Source: Sphingomonas sp. BK580 (lineage in GTDB: Bacteria > Pseudomonadota > Alphaproteobacteria > Sphingomonadales > Sphingomonadaceae). Taken from it: 64,000 nt of DNA. The translations under genes were made by a program, and so were the position numbers. Under the pieces are notes generated by a model, which saw only the letters and a list, made by a program, of their open reading frames with translations, was not told where the DNA came from and ran no database searches. The stretch spans positions 93,699 through 157,698 of the forward strand of contig NZ_JACIAY010000012.1 of assembly GCF_014194975.1 (NCBI RefSeq), in the 5' to 3' direction. This document shows, piece by piece, positions 1-8,932 of the stretch; positions within the stretch are counted from its first letter, which is position 1, and every line of letters begins with the position of its first letter.

Positions 1-1
1 G

Positions 2-85
2 CCGTTGTTCTACACGCCGGCCACCTTCGCGAGGAAGGACGCGGCACCCGCGGAGGAGCCGAGCAGCGCCGGGTCGAAGCACTGA
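2..85 (+). CDS. C-terminal fragment of an unidentified protein (cut by window edge)
   Basis: A reading frame open from the left edge ends at TGA 83-85 and gives the last 27 residues of a protein (PLFYTPATFARKD..., ending SSAGSKH). The acidic, Ala/Pro/Ser-rich tail looks like a disordered C-terminus. Too little is present to name a family. The frame is supported by high third-position GC and by the absence of a better frame. Confidence 0.4.
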   Translation, partial: PLFYTPATFARKDAAPAEEPSSAGSKH

Positions 86-195
86 GCCGCGCGCCGCGGC
101 GGGCGCGTGCCCGTCGCGGCGTTTCGGCAAGCAAGCAGGATGGACGCCGGCGCCTCGGCCGATCGCACGAGCGGCGACCACCGCCCGCCGCGGCC

Positions 196-816
196 TCAGC
201 GCACCCGCGAGAAATAGCGGACGAGCACCCCGCCGTCGGGGTGGTGCGGCGTGGCGCTGGCGACCTGCGTCTGCGCCACCGCCAGCGCCGAGCGGTGCGC
301 GGGATCGAGCAGGTCGGCGCGCTGGAGCGCCTCTTCCGCGACGCGGCGGTTGCTCGCGCTGGCCTCGGGCGCGACCGCGGCGACCAGCTCGCACAGCGTA
401 GCGCCACACCGCACCTGCGCGGGAACGCGCGCGTCGAGATAGGGAACGGCACGCGTCGCCTCCGCGATCGCGCGCTCGTTCTCCGTCGCCCAGCGCGCGT
501 CGCGCGGCTCGGCCGCGAGCCGGCGGTGGAAGGCGGCGGTGCTCGCCGCGAGCGGTACGACCTCGTCCCCGGCGAGCAGGTCGGCGAGCAGCGCGTCGCC
601 CGTCGCGGAAGGGGAGGGCGGCGCGATCGGCGCGGATGACGGCGATGGCGCGGGCGGAACGGTTACGGCGAGCGGCGTCGTCGAGCCGGCGCCCCGCACG
701 ACGCGGATCGACACGTTCGACGCGCGCGGTCCGCGGGACGAGCCCACGCTCAGGCTGATTGCCAGTAGGAGCGCCGCCGTCGACGCCGCGGCGATCAGCA
801 GGTGTCGGGTTCGCAT
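196..816 (-). CDS. hypothetical exported protein
   Basis: A 206-residue protein of unknown function. The chosen ATG opens with a short basic stretch (MRTRH) followed by a hydrophobic Ala/Leu-rich segment (about residues 5-25), so it is probably exported or anchored in the inner membrane. Residues about 50-75 are Pro/Ser/Ala-rich and look like a linker. The C-terminal half is a helical domain with two cysteines (VRCGATLCE) spaced to form a disulfide. The frame continues 15 codons upstream, but that extension is basic and would mask the signal segment, so the internal ATG is preferred. It is transcribed away from the oxidoreductase at 993. No family was recognised. Confidence 0.6.
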   Translation of the reverse strand: MRTRHLLIAAASTAALLLAISLSVGSSRGPRASNVSIRVVRGAGSTTPLAVTVPPAPSPSSAPIAPPSPSATGDALLADLLAGDEVVPLAASTAAFHRRLAAEPRDARWATENERAIAEATRAVPYLDARVPAQVRCGATLCELVAAVAPEASASNRRVAEEALQRADLLDPAHRSALAVAQTQVASATPHHPDGGVLVRYFSRVR

Positions 817-992
817 CCGCTTTCCTCCGGCCGCGCCGACGCGCGGACAGGTCGAGCGCACCTGAAGCGCGCATCGCGGTCAAGCCGCCGCTGACCCGCG
901 CTGAACGGGCGCGCGGACTTCACCGTTAACCACCCCTCAACCAAATTCCGTCATCCCCTCGCCATCACGGGTCACAGGATCGGGCGAGGGTG

Positions 993-2543
993 ATGACGGC
1001 GATCGGCGCGACTTCTGCGGCACAGACGGGCGAGACGGTGGACGTCGCCATCATCGGCGCCGGCCCGGCGGGGCTGACCGCCGCCTATCTGCTCACCAAA
1101 GCGGGCTACAGCGTCGCGGTGCTGGAGAAGGACCAGCGCTACGTCGGCGGGATCAGCCGCACCGTCGAGCACCAGGGCTTCCGCTTCGACATCGGCGGCC
1201 ACCGCTTCTTCTCCAAGTCGAAGGACGTCGTCGATCTCTGGAACGAGATCCTGCCGCACGACTTCATCGAGCGCCCGCGGATGAGCCGCATCTATTACGA
1301 GGGCAAGTTCTACAGCTACCCGCTGCGCGCGTTCGAGGCGCTGGGGCATCTCGGCATCGTCCGCTCGGCGCTGTGCATGGCCAGCTTCGCCAAGGCGCGG
1401 CTGCTGCCGCGGCGCCGCGTGCGCAGCTTCGAGGACTGGACCGTCAACGCCTTCGGTCACAAGCTCTACTCGATCTTCTTCAAGACCTATACCGAGAAGG
1501 TATGGGGCATGCCGTGCGACGAGATGAGCGCCGATTGGGCGGCGCAGCGGATCAAGGGTCTGTCGCTCGGCAAGGCGGTGATCGACGGGGTCAAGCGCTC
1601 GCTCGGGCTCAACAAGCGCCCCAACGACGGGATGCAGGCCAAGACCCTGCTCGAGAATTTCCGCTACCCGCGGCTCGGGCCGGGGATGATGTGGGAGGCG
1701 GCGCGCGACCGCGTCGTCGAGCGCGGCGGGCGGGTGCTGATGGGCCATTCGCTGCGCCAGCTCCACCACCATGCGGCGAGCGGGCGCTGGACGGTGAGCG
1801 CCGACACCGACGCCGGTATCGCCACGGTCAACACCGCGCACGTGATCTCCTCGGCGCCGATGCGCGAGCTCGCCAGCCGGCTCCACCCGCTGCCGGCGGC
1901 GTTGCCCGAGGCGGCCAACCTGAAATATCGCGACTTCCTCACCGTCGCGCTGATGATCCGCTCACCCGAGCTGTTCCCGGACAATTGGATCTACATCCAC
2001 GATCCCAAGGTGAAGGTCGGCCGCATCCAGAACTTCCGCTCCTGGTCGCCCGAGATGGTGCCCGATCCCGCGATCGCGTGCGTCGGCCTGGAGTATTTCT
2101 GTTTCGAGGGCGACGGGCTGTGGACCTCGAGCGACGAGCAGCTGGTCGCGCTGGCGACGCGCGAGATGGCCGCGCTGGGGCTGTGCGACCCGTCGCACGT
2201 CGTCGGCGGCACCGTGGTGCGGCAGGAGAAGGCCTATCCCGTCTACGACGAGGATTACGCGCAGAACGTCGACATGCTGCGGCGCGAGCTGGAGGGCCGC
2301 TACCCGACGCTCCACTGCGTCGGCCGCAACGGCATGCATCGCTACAACAACCAGGACCACGCGATGATGACCGCGATGCTGACGGTCCGCAACATCCAGG
2401 CCGGCGCGCGCGTGTACGACACCTGGGCGGTCAACGAGGACGCCGAATATCACGAGAGCGGGCGCGAGGGCGAGGCCGCGGCGCTGTCCAGCCTGCGCCA
2501 GGTGCCCGAGCGGCTCGGCGCGGACGTGCGCCGCGCGGCATGA
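993..2543 (+). CDS. NAD(P)/FAD-dependent oxidoreductase (amine-oxidase/UGM-like)
   Basis: A 516-residue flavoprotein with an N-terminal Rossmann dinucleotide-binding site (IIGAGPAGLTAAYLL, about residues 21-35) and a second FAD contact (GGISR...FDIGGHRFF). This arrangement is typical of the protoporphyrinogen-oxidase/UDP-galactopyranose-mutase-like superfamily. The C-terminal segment NGMHRYNNQDHAMMTAM resembles the flavin-contacting end of that group. The substrate cannot be read from sequence; such genes commonly sit in polysaccharide or lipid-sugar loci, and the next gene starts 4 bases after its stop, so the two are probably cotranscribed. GTG at 990 is an alternative start one codon earlier. 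Cytosolic: no signal peptide or membrane segment is visible. Confidence 0.85.
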   Translation: MTAIGATSAAQTGETVDVAIIGAGPAGLTAAYLLTKAGYSVAVLEKDQRYVGGISRTVEHQGFRFDIGGHRFFSKSKDVVDLWNEILPHDFIERPRMSRIYYEGKFYSYPLRAFEALGHLGIVRSALCMASFAKARLLPRRRVRSFEDWTVNAFGHKLYSIFFKTYTEKVWGMPCDEMSADWAAQRIKGLSLGKAVIDGVKRSLGLNKRPNDGMQAKTLLENFRYPRLGPGMMWEAARDRVVERGGRVLMGHSLRQLHHHAASGRWTVSADTDAGIATVNTAHVISSAPMRELASRLHPLPAALPEAANLKYRDFLTVALMIRSPELFPDNWIYIHDPKVKVGRIQNFRSWSPEMVPDPAIACVGLEYFCFEGDGLWTSSDEQLVALATREMAALGLCDPSHVVGGTVVRQEKAYPVYDEDYAQNVDMLRRELEGRYPTLHCVGRNGMHRYNNQDHAMMTAMLTVRNIQAGARVYDTWAVNEDAEYHESGREGEAAALSSLRQVPERLGADVRRAA

Positions 2544-2547
2544 CACG

Positions 2548-4584
2548 ATGATCCTGCGGCGGCATCCCGCCGCGCCGGTGCTCGCCGGCTGGCTGCTGAC
2601 GTCGCTGCTGCTTCTGGCGGCGAGCTGGGACTCGATCCGAGTGCGGCTGTTCCTCGACGCCGACGACGCGATGCGGCTGCTCGAGGTGCGCGACTGGCTC
2701 GGCGGGCAGGGCTGGTTCGACGTCGCGCAGCACCGGCTCAACCGCGGCGACTTCCCGATGCACTGGTCGCGGCTGGTCGACCTGCCGCTGGCGGGCGCGA
2801 TGCTGGCGCTGCGCCCGCTGCTGGGCGCGGGCGGCGCCGAGCGCGTGGCGCTGGTGCTGGTGCCGCTGCTGACGCTGCTGGCGGTGACCGCGCTCGCGGC
2901 GCTGCTGACGCGTCGGCTCGCCGGGCGCGCGCGCGTGCCGTACGCGGTGCTGCTGGTGGCGCTCGCCTCGCCGCTCCTGTTCCAGCTGCGCCCGCTGCGG
3001 ATCGACCATCACGGCTGGCAGGTCGCCGCCGCGCTCGCCGCCGCCGCGGCGCTGCTGGCGCCGCCGACGCGGCGCACCGGCGCGCTCGCGGGCGCGGCGC
3101 TGGCGGTGCTGCTGACGATCTCGCTCGAGGGGCTGCCGATCGCCGCCGCCACCGCCGGGATCGCCGCGCTCGGCTGGGTGTGGCGGCCGGCGCGCGGGGG
3201 CATGGTGGTGACGCTCGGCTGGACGCTGGCGGGCGCGGCGAGCGCGCTCCATCTCGCCACGCGCGGGCCGCTGTGGGCGCGGCCGGCGTGCGACGCGATG
3301 GCGCCCGCGTGGCTGGCGGTGCTGTGGGTCGCCGCGGCGGGCTTGACGGTCGCGGTGGGCGTGGGGCTATCGGTGGCGGGCCGTGCGCGCGCCTCCGCTC
3401 CTCCGTCCTCCCGGACGTGCTTCGATGTCTCTGGGTTTGGACCTGGGTCGCTCGTCACGCCCGATGTCAGAGGCGGAGTGGCGGGATCGGACACATTTCT
3501 CCCCTTCAGGGGCGAGGCAGGGGGTGGGGCGCCGCCGCGTCCGCTGCGCTCGCGGCGAGCTCCCACCCCGACCCCATGGGGGAGGCGCTCAGCGCTAGCT
3601 CTTCCGTTCGCAGGAACACCGGTGCAGCTCGCGCTCCGTCTCGTCCTGCTCGCGCTCGCGGGCGGGGCCGCCGCGGCGACATTGCTCCTGCTCGCCCCCG
3701 GCTGCCTCGCGGGACCGTTCGCGACGCTGCCGCCGCTGGTCTATCGCCTCTGGTATCTCAGCGTGCTCGAGGGCCGGCCCGTGTGGGACCAGCCGCCCGC
3801 GCTCGCCGCCGCCGCGATCGGGCTGCCGCTCGCCGGGCTCGCCGGCACCGCCTTGGCGCTGCTTCGCCTGCCGCCGCGCCCGCTGACCGCCGCCCCGCGC
3901 GAGCGCTGGTGGCTCTACCTGCTGCTGCTGCTCGCCGCGACCGTGATCGCCCTGTGGGTGAGCCGCGCCGCCGCCACCGCCAACGCGCTCGCGGTGCCCG
4001 GCGCCGCGGTGCTGCTCGCGACGCTGCTGGCGCGCGCGCGCCGCCTCACCGCGCCGCTGCCGCGCACGCTGGCGACGCTCGGCGCGCTGCTGCTCGCCTC
4101 GCCCGGCCAGGTCGCGGCCGCCGCGCTGCTGCTCGTGCCCGGCCCGGTCGAGCGCGCGCGCGGCGACTCGCGCCGCCCGAGCTGCGCCGCCGCCACCGAC
4201 GTGCGCGCGCTCGCCGCGCTGCCGCCCGGCAGCGTGTTCGCGCCGCTCGACCTCACCCCCGAGCTGCTGGTGAGCACGCGCCATCGCGCGATCGCGGGCG
4301 GCTATCACCGCGGCGCGCGCGCGATGGAGCGGGTGCTGCTCGGCTTCACGCTGCCGCCCGCGCGCGCGCGCGCGATCGTGGCGGCGAGCGGCGCCGATTA
4401 CCTCGCCGCCTGCCCCGGCCTGCCCGAGCTGGCGCAATACCGCTCCGCCGCCCCGGACGGCCTGTGGGCGCGGCTGGAGCGCGGCGAGCGGGTCGCGTGG
4501 CTGGCGCCGCTGCCCGTGCGCGGTCCCGTGCTCGCCTGGCGGGTGGTGCGCGACCCCTTGCCCGCGGGGGCCGCGCGCCACTAA
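2548..4584 (+). CDS. polytopic membrane protein, GT-C/STT3-like, with in-frame repeat insertion
   Basis: A 678-residue multi-pass membrane protein. After the first membrane segment comes an acidic extracytoplasmic loop (FLDADDAMRLLEVRDWL), and later a RIDHHGWQ motif; together they recall GT-C fold glycosyltransferases of the STT3/PglB type. That is an inference from motif layout, not a firm assignment. About ten Leu/Ala-rich membrane segments follow, then a soluble C-terminal domain of about 170 residues. Residues about 280-357 are quite unlike the rest (low hydrophobicity, many Ser/Pro/Arg, relaxed codon use) and coincide with a palindromic repeat at about 3499-3590 that is otherwise intergenic in this genome. 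The gene follows the flavoprotein by 4 bases and precedes another membrane protein by 10, suggesting one operon. Confidence 0.7.
   Translation: MILRRHPAAPVLAGWLLTSLLLLAASWDSIRVRLFLDADDAMRLLEVRDWLGGQGWFDVAQHRLNRGDFPMHWSRLVDLPLAGAMLALRPLLGAGGAERVALVLVPLLTLLAVTALAALLTRRLAGRARVPYAVLLVALASPLLFQLRPLRIDHHGWQVAAALAAAAALLAPPTRRTGALAGAALAVLLTISLEGLPIAAATAGIAALGWVWRPARGGMVVTLGWTLAGAASALHLATRGPLWARPACDAMAPAWLAVLWVAAAGLTVAVGVGLSVAGRARASAPPSSRTCFDVSGFGPGSLVTPDVRGGVAGSDTFLPFRGEAGGGAPPRPLRSRRAPTPTPWGRRSALALPFAGTPVQLALRLVLLALAGGAAAATLLLLAPGCLAGPFATLPPLVYRLWYLSVLEGRPVWDQPPALAAAAIGLPLAGLAGTALALLRLPPRPLTAAPRERWWLYLLLLLAATVIALWVSRAAATANALAVPGAAVLLATLLARARRLTAPLPRTLATLGALLLASPGQVAAAALLLVPGPVERARGDSRRPSCAAATDVRALAALPPGSVFAPLDLTPELLVSTRHRAIAGGYHRGARAMERVLLGFTLPPARARAIVAASGADYLAACPGLPELAQYRSAAPDGLWARLERGERVAWLAPLPVRGPVLAWRVVRDPLPAGAARH
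3499..3590. repeat. palindromic repeat inside a coding region
   Basis: Left arm 3499-3530 (starts CTCCCCTTCAGG, ends GGGTGGGGC) and right arm 3559-3590 form an imperfect inverted repeat. The same arm types flank the intergenic element at 50427-50544. Just downstream, 3604-3619 matches the end of another repeat family seen at 26567-26594 (TTCGCAGGAACAC). The host reading frame stays open across it. The inserted stretch, judged by codon bias, runs about 3385-3620. Confidence 0.65.
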
Positions 4585-4594
4585 GGCGCTCGCG

Positions 4595-6295
4595 ATGCAG
4601 GCAGACCGGCTCCATTGGTGGCAGACGCGGTGGTTCGTGCTCGCCGCCATGGTGGCGGCGTGCGTGCCGCTGCTGTGGCCCGACATCCCCCCGATCGTCG
4701 ACCTGCCCGGCCACATGGGGCGCTACCGCGTCCAGCTCGACCGCGGCGCGCACCCGTGGCTGACCGACTGGTACCGGTTCCGCTGGTCGCTGATCGGCAA
4801 CCTCGGTGTCGACCTGCTGATCGAGCCGCTCGCGCCGCTCATCGGGCTGGAGCCGGCGGTCAAGCTGATCATCCTCACCGTCCCCGCGCTCACCGTCGGC
4901 GGGCTGCTGTGGATCGCGCGCGAGGTGCATGGGCGCATCCCGCCGACGGCGCTGTTCGCGTTGCCACTCGCCTACGGCTATCCGTTCCACTTCGGCTTCG
5001 TGAACTTCGCGCTGTCGATGGCCTGGGCGCTGTGCCTGTTCGGGCTGTGGCTGCGGCTGGCGCGGCAGGGGCGCTTCGGGCTGCGCGCGCTGCTGTTCGT
5101 GCCGCTCTCGTGCATCCTGTGGGTGTGTCACACCTTCGGCTGGGGCGTCTTGGGTGTGCTGGCCTTCTCGAGCGAGCTGATCCGCCAGCACGACCTGCGT
5201 AGCGCGCGCGCCGCGGGTTGGCTGGAGAGCTGGGTGCGCGCCGGCCTGGGCTGCGTGCCGCTGGCGCTGCCGATGGTGCTGATGGTGGCGTGGCGCTCGG
5301 GCGCCGACGTCACCGGGCAGACCGCCGACTTCTTTTACTGGAACACCAAGATCGCCTGGATCGTGATGGCGCTGCGCGACCGCTGGATGTGGTTCGACGT
5401 CGCCAGCATGGCGGTGATCTACCTGGTGCTGTTCAAGGCGGTGCGCGACCCGCGGATGGGCTATTCGCGCCACCTCGGCCTCTCGGCGCTGTTCATGCTG
5501 CTGGTGTACATCCTGCTGCCGCGCATCGTCTTCGGCTCGGCCTATGCCGATATGCGGATGGCGCCTTTCATGGTGGCGGTGGCGGTGATCGCGATCCGGC
5601 CCAAGCCCGGTGCCGACCTGCGCCACGCCGCTCTGCTCGCGGCGGCGGGGCTGAGCTTCTACGGGGTGCGCCTCGCGGCGACGACGATCAGCTTCGCGCG
5701 CTTCGACGCCGACTATGACGCGGAGCTCGCCGCGCTGCCGCACGTGCCGATCGGGGCGCGGCTGATCAGCTTCGTCGGGCACAATTGTGTCAACGCCTGG
5801 CGCATGTCGCGGCTGGAGCATCTGCCCGCGATCGCGCTGGAGCGGCGGCTCGCCTATACCGACGACCAATGGTCGATGGCGGGGGCGCAGCTGCTCACCG
5901 TCCATTACCCCGATGCCGGGCCCTATGCGCACGATCCGACGCAGATCGTCACCTCGGTCAAATGCCCGTACGAGTGGTGGCGGCCGGCCAATTACGCGTT
6001 GGCGCGCTTCCCGCGCGACGCCTTCGACTACGTCTGGCTGATCCGCCCGCCGGCGTACAACCCGCGCTTCACCGCCGGGCTGGTGCCGGTGTGGCGCTCG
6101 CCGACGAGCAACTCGGTGCTGTTCCGCGTCGACCATGACGCGCCCGCGATCGACGCCAGCGACGAGGAGCTGGGCGTGCCCAAGTGGCTGATCGAGCGGA
6201 TGCAGCGTCGCCGCGAGCGGCTTGAGCGGCTGCGCGAGCGGCAGGAGCGCGAACAGGAGCGGCTAGAGCGGTTGCGGGTGGAGCAGGAGCGGTAG
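4595..6295 (+). CDS. hypothetical polytopic membrane protein with C-terminal coiled coil
   Basis: A 566-residue protein with about nine predicted membrane segments, the first at residues about 12-30, followed by PPIVDLPGHMGRYR, an acidic/His loop that resembles the first periplasmic loop of GT-C-type membrane proteins. No named family is certain. The last about 40 residues are almost pure Arg/Glu/Gln/Leu heptads (ERLERLRERQEREQERLERL), a strongly predicted charged coiled coil or single alpha-helix on the cytoplasmic side. The start ATG lies 10 bases after the preceding stop. Transcription ends at a GC hairpin (6322-6343) shared with the convergent neighbour. Likely role: envelope glycan or lipid modification together with the two upstream genes, an inference from context only. 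Confidence 0.7.
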   Translation: MQADRLHWWQTRWFVLAAMVAACVPLLWPDIPPIVDLPGHMGRYRVQLDRGAHPWLTDWYRFRWSLIGNLGVDLLIEPLAPLIGLEPAVKLIILTVPALTVGGLLWIAREVHGRIPPTALFALPLAYGYPFHFGFVNFALSMAWALCLFGLWLRLARQGRFGLRALLFVPLSCILWVCHTFGWGVLGVLAFSSELIRQHDLRSARAAGWLESWVRAGLGCVPLALPMVLMVAWRSGADVTGQTADFFYWNTKIAWIVMALRDRWMWFDVASMAVIYLVLFKAVRDPRMGYSRHLGLSALFMLLVYILLPRIVFGSAYADMRMAPFMVAVAVIAIRPKPGADLRHAALLAAAGLSFYGVRLAATTISFARFDADYDAELAALPHVPIGARLISFVGHNCVNAWRMSRLEHLPAIALERRLAYTDDQWSMAGAQLLTVHYPDAGPYAHDPTQIVTSVKCPYEWWRPANYALARFPRDAFDYVWLIRPPAYNPRFTAGLVPVWRSPTSNSVLFRVDHDAPAIDASDEELGVPKWLIERMQRRRERLERLRERQEREQERLERLRVEQER

Positions 6296-6321
6296 GGCTG
6301 CCGGGTAGGTGACGCTGCAAC

Positions 6322-6343
6322 TCCTCCCCGCGAGCGGGGAGGA
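6322..6343. terminator. bidirectional hairpin between convergent genes
   Basis: A perfect 9-bp stem (TCCTCCCCG / CGGGGAGGA) with a 4-base loop lies between convergent genes ending at 6295 and 6352. There is no T-tract, so it is a terminator-like or mRNA-end-stabilising hairpin, not a proven intrinsic terminator. Confidence 0.45.
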
Positions 6344-6351
6344 TCGGCGCT

Positions 6352-7482
6352 TCATCCCCGCCGGAAGGGCGTCATCTCTCCCAGGAACTCCTGCTCCTGC
6401 GCCACCGCGGCGCGCTCGCGCACGAGGAAGTCCGCCACCGCCCGGCGGAACGACGGGTCGGGGAGGTAATGCGCGGACCACGTCGGCACCGGGACATAGC
6501 CGCGGGCAAGCTTGTGCTCGCCCTGCGCGCCCGCCTCCACCGTCTTCAGCCCGCGCGCGATCGCGGCGTCGATCGCCTGGTAGTAGCACAGCTCGAAGTG
6601 GAGGAACGGCACCTCCTCGGTGCAGCCCCAGTAGCGGCCGTACAGCGCGTCGTCGCCGATCAGGTTGAGCGCGCCCGCGATCGGCACGCCGTCGCGCTCG
6701 GCCAGGATCAGCAGCACGCGCTCGCCCAGCGCCGCGCCGAGCAGCGGGAAGAAGGCGCGGGTGAGATAGGGGCGACCCCATTTGCGGCTGCCGGTGTCCT
6801 GGTAGAAGCGCCAGAACGCGTCCCACTCGCGCTGCCCGATCGCGGCGCCGCTGAGATGGCGGATCGTCAGCCCCTCCACCGCGGCGGCGCGCTCCTTGCG
6901 GATCGCCTTGCGCTTGCGGCTGGCGAGCGCGCCGAGGAAGTCGTCGAAGCTGGCAAAGCCCTGGTTCTGCCAGTGATATTGCGTGCCCTCGCGGATCAGC
7001 CAGCCGGCGCGTTCGAACCGCGCGATCTGGTCGGGCGCGACGAAGGTGGCGTGCGCGGAGGAGAGATCGTGGCGGTCGGTCACCGCCTCCAGCGCGGCGA
7101 TCAGCGCGGGTGCCGCGTCGGGGTCGCGCAGCAGCAGCCGCGCCCCCGGCACCGGGGTGAAGGGCACCGCGACCTGGAGCTTGGGGTAATAAGCGCCGCC
7201 GGCGCGCTCCCACGCGTCGGCCCAGCCGTGGTCGAAGACATATTCGCCCTGGCTGTGGCTCTTGGCATAGGCCGGCGCGATCGCCGCCGGGGCACCGTCG
7301 GCGCCGTCGACCACGATGGGGATCGGCTGCCAGCCGCTGCGCCCGCCGACGCTGCCGGACTCCTCCAGTGCGCTGAGGAAGGCGTGGCCGAGGAAGGGGT
7401 TGGCGGTGCCGGCGCAGGCGTCCCACTGGTCGGCGGGGAGGGCGCCGACCCCCTCGGCGATTCGCGCGGTGAGCGAGGTCAT
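6352..7482 (-). CDS. FemAB-like GNAT acyltransferase (DUF482/PF04339)
   Basis: A 376-residue cytosolic protein of the FemAB-like/DUF482 family, acyl-transferases with a tandem GNAT fold that use aminoacyl or acyl donors; the substrate of this family is not established. Family hallmarks visible: N-terminal WDACAGTANPFLGHAFL, central ASRKRKAIRKERAA, and C-terminal LYGRYWGC followed by FELCYYQAIDAAIARGL and EAGAQGEHKLARGY. The length fits the family (about 370-390). It is convergent with the membrane-protein gene and stands alone on its strand; the next minus-strand gene, RidA, is separated from it by a palindromic repeat. Confidence 0.85.
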   Translation of the reverse strand: MTSLTARIAEGVGALPADQWDACAGTANPFLGHAFLSALEESGSVGGRSGWQPIPIVVDGADGAPAAIAPAYAKSHSQGEYVFDHGWADAWERAGGAYYPKLQVAVPFTPVPGARLLLRDPDAAPALIAALEAVTDRHDLSSAHATFVAPDQIARFERAGWLIREGTQYHWQNQGFASFDDFLGALASRKRKAIRKERAAAVEGLTIRHLSGAAIGQREWDAFWRFYQDTGSRKWGRPYLTRAFFPLLGAALGERVLLILAERDGVPIAGALNLIGDDALYGRYWGCTEEVPFLHFELCYYQAIDAAIARGLKTVEAGAQGEHKLARGYVPVPTWSAHYLPDPSFRRAVADFLVRERAAVAQEQEFLGEMTPFRRG

Positions 7483-7576
7483 CGCTGCCTAAGTTAGGCG
7501 CGAGCGGGCGGGGGTTAAAGGACGGAGGCGCGGTGGGCGCGGTTTCCGCCGGCGGTTCGGTGCCGTCGCTCACCCC

Positions 7577-7623
7577 GCGCGCCACCGTCATCCCGCGTCA
7601 GGCCCGGGATGACGGTGGCGCGC
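7577..7623. repeat. perfect 19-bp palindromic repeat (GTCATCCCG type)
   Basis: Left arm 7577-7595 and right arm 7605-7623 are exact reverse complements with a 9-base spacer. The core CCGTCATCCCG/CGGGATGACGG is the style of dispersed intergenic repeat found in many alphaproteobacteria. It lies between two minus-strand genes and could act as an RNA hairpin. Confidence 0.7.
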
Positions 7624-7695
7624 AGGTCGTCGCGACGGCCGCGACTACGTCCGCCGAGTCGGACGGGCTCGCGGAAGCGACCGGCGCGGCCCCGC

Positions 7696-8166
7696 TCAGA
7701 GCGACGCGGCGACCTCGACGATGGCGTCGACTTCGACCGCGGCGCCGAGCGGCAGCGCCGCCACGCCCACCGCCGAGCGCGCGTGCTTGCCGGCGTCGCC
7801 GAACAGCTTGACCATCAGCTCGCTGGCGCCGTTGGCGACCTTCGGCTGGTCGGTGAAGTCGGCGGTGGAGTTGACGAACACGCCCAGCTTCACCACCCGC
7901 GTGACCTGCTCGAGCGAGCCGAGATGCGCCTTGAGCTGCGCCACCAGCATCAGCGCGCAGCGCTGCGCCGCGTCCTGGCCCTGCTCGAGCGAGACGTCGT
8001 CGCCGAGCCGACCGGTGACGACCGCGCCGTCCCTGAAGGGCAGCTGGCCCGAGACGTGGAGGAACCCGCCCGCGGCGACGACGGGGACGTAGGCGGCCAC
8101 CGGGGCGGCGGCCTGGGGCAGCGTCAGGCCGAGCTCGGCGAGCGCGCGGTCGATACGATCGGTCAT
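7696..8166 (-). CDS. RidA family protein (reactive intermediate/imine deaminase)
   Basis: A 156-residue member of the YjgF/YER057c/UK114 (RidA) superfamily. Many members hydrolyse reactive enamine/imine intermediates made by PLP enzymes. The family pattern is visible: FLHVSGQLPFRDG near residue 35, then LGSLEQVTRVVKLGVFVNS, and near the C-terminus KHARSAVGVAALPLGAAVEVDA, where the RSAVGV arginine corresponds to the conserved substrate-carboxylate contact. The start at 8166 (MTDRIDRALAEL) matches the family; an open frame further upstream is ignored. This is the longer LPQAAAPVAAYVP subgroup, so the exact substrate is uncertain. Confidence 0.88.
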   Translation of the reverse strand: MTDRIDRALAELGLTLPQAAAPVAAYVPVVAAGGFLHVSGQLPFRDGAVVTGRLGDDVSLEQGQDAAQRCALMLVAQLKAHLGSLEQVTRVVKLGVFVNSTADFTDQPKVANGASELMVKLFGDAGKHARSAVGVAALPLGAAVEVDAIVEVAASL

Positions 8167-8284
8167 GCGCTTCCCCTGCGGCGCGCGCCCTCGCGGGTCA
8201 AGTCGGGGACGGGTCGAGGTCGATATCGCGTCCGCTTGTCGCCGGTACCTCGGTACCCCGGTGAGAAGGGCCAACCCGCCCCGG

Positions 8285-8932
8285 TCAGGCCTGCGCCGCC
8301 GCCTCCAGCGCGGGCGCGTGCTCGGCCGCGGCGAAGCGCGCCGCGATCCACGCCTCGGCCGCGCGCCAGTCATCGATCCGCGCGTGTGCCAGCGGGGCGG
8401 CGGGCACGCCCGCGGCGAGCGCGGGCTCGGCGATCATGTGGAGGCGCCACACGCCGGGCGCGTGCTTCGCCACCGACTCATGATGGTGCGGCAGGTCGTC
8501 GACGAAGACGGTGACCGGGTCGCCGTGTTCCGCCACCAGCCGCGCCACCGGGGCGCCCTTGCCGCCCTGGTTGCACTCGACCCGATGCGTGATCCCGAAC
8601 CGCTCGAGCTGCTCGACCCGGTGCGTGCGACACTGGTCCTCGAGGTTGGTGAGGATGACAATGTCGGCGCGCTCGGCCAGCCGCGCCAGCGCCGCGCCGG
8701 CGTGCGGCACGAGCGTCTGTCGTGCCATCTCGGCCGGGAAGAAGCCGCCGAGATAGCCGAACATCTCCTCCTGCGTCAGCGGCGCGCCGCCGCGCCGCCG
8801 CATGTTCTTGGCGAGTTCCCAGCTGTCGTAGCGGAACTCGATGTCGTGCGCTTCGTCGAGCCAGGTGGCGAAGTGGCGCACCATGTGGAGCAAGACCTCG
8901 TCGCAGTCGCTGATCAGCAGCGGTCGGGTCAT
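8285..8932 (-). CDS. HAD-superfamily hydrolase
   Basis: A 215-residue HAD-type phosphohydrolase-like protein. Motif I is SDCDEVLL (residues about 8-15) with the nucleophile and acid aspartates separated by one residue; motif II is VILTNLED; the later acidic motif is VFVDDLPHHHESV. The cap between motifs I and II is small and helical. The start at 8932 places motif I at the very N-terminus as usual. Its start codon overlaps the stop of the DUF3572 gene by 4 bases, so the two are translationally coupled. Substrate unknown. Confidence 0.82.
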   Translation of the reverse strand: MTRPLLISDCDEVLLHMVRHFATWLDEAHDIEFRYDSWELAKNMRRRGGAPLTQEEMFGYLGGFFPAEMARQTLVPHAGAALARLAERADIVILTNLEDQCRTHRVEQLERFGITHRVECNQGGKGAPVARLVAEHGDPVTVFVDDLPHHHESVAKHAPGVWRLHMIAEPALAAGVPAAPLAHARIDDWRAAEAWIAARFAAAEHAPALEAAAQA

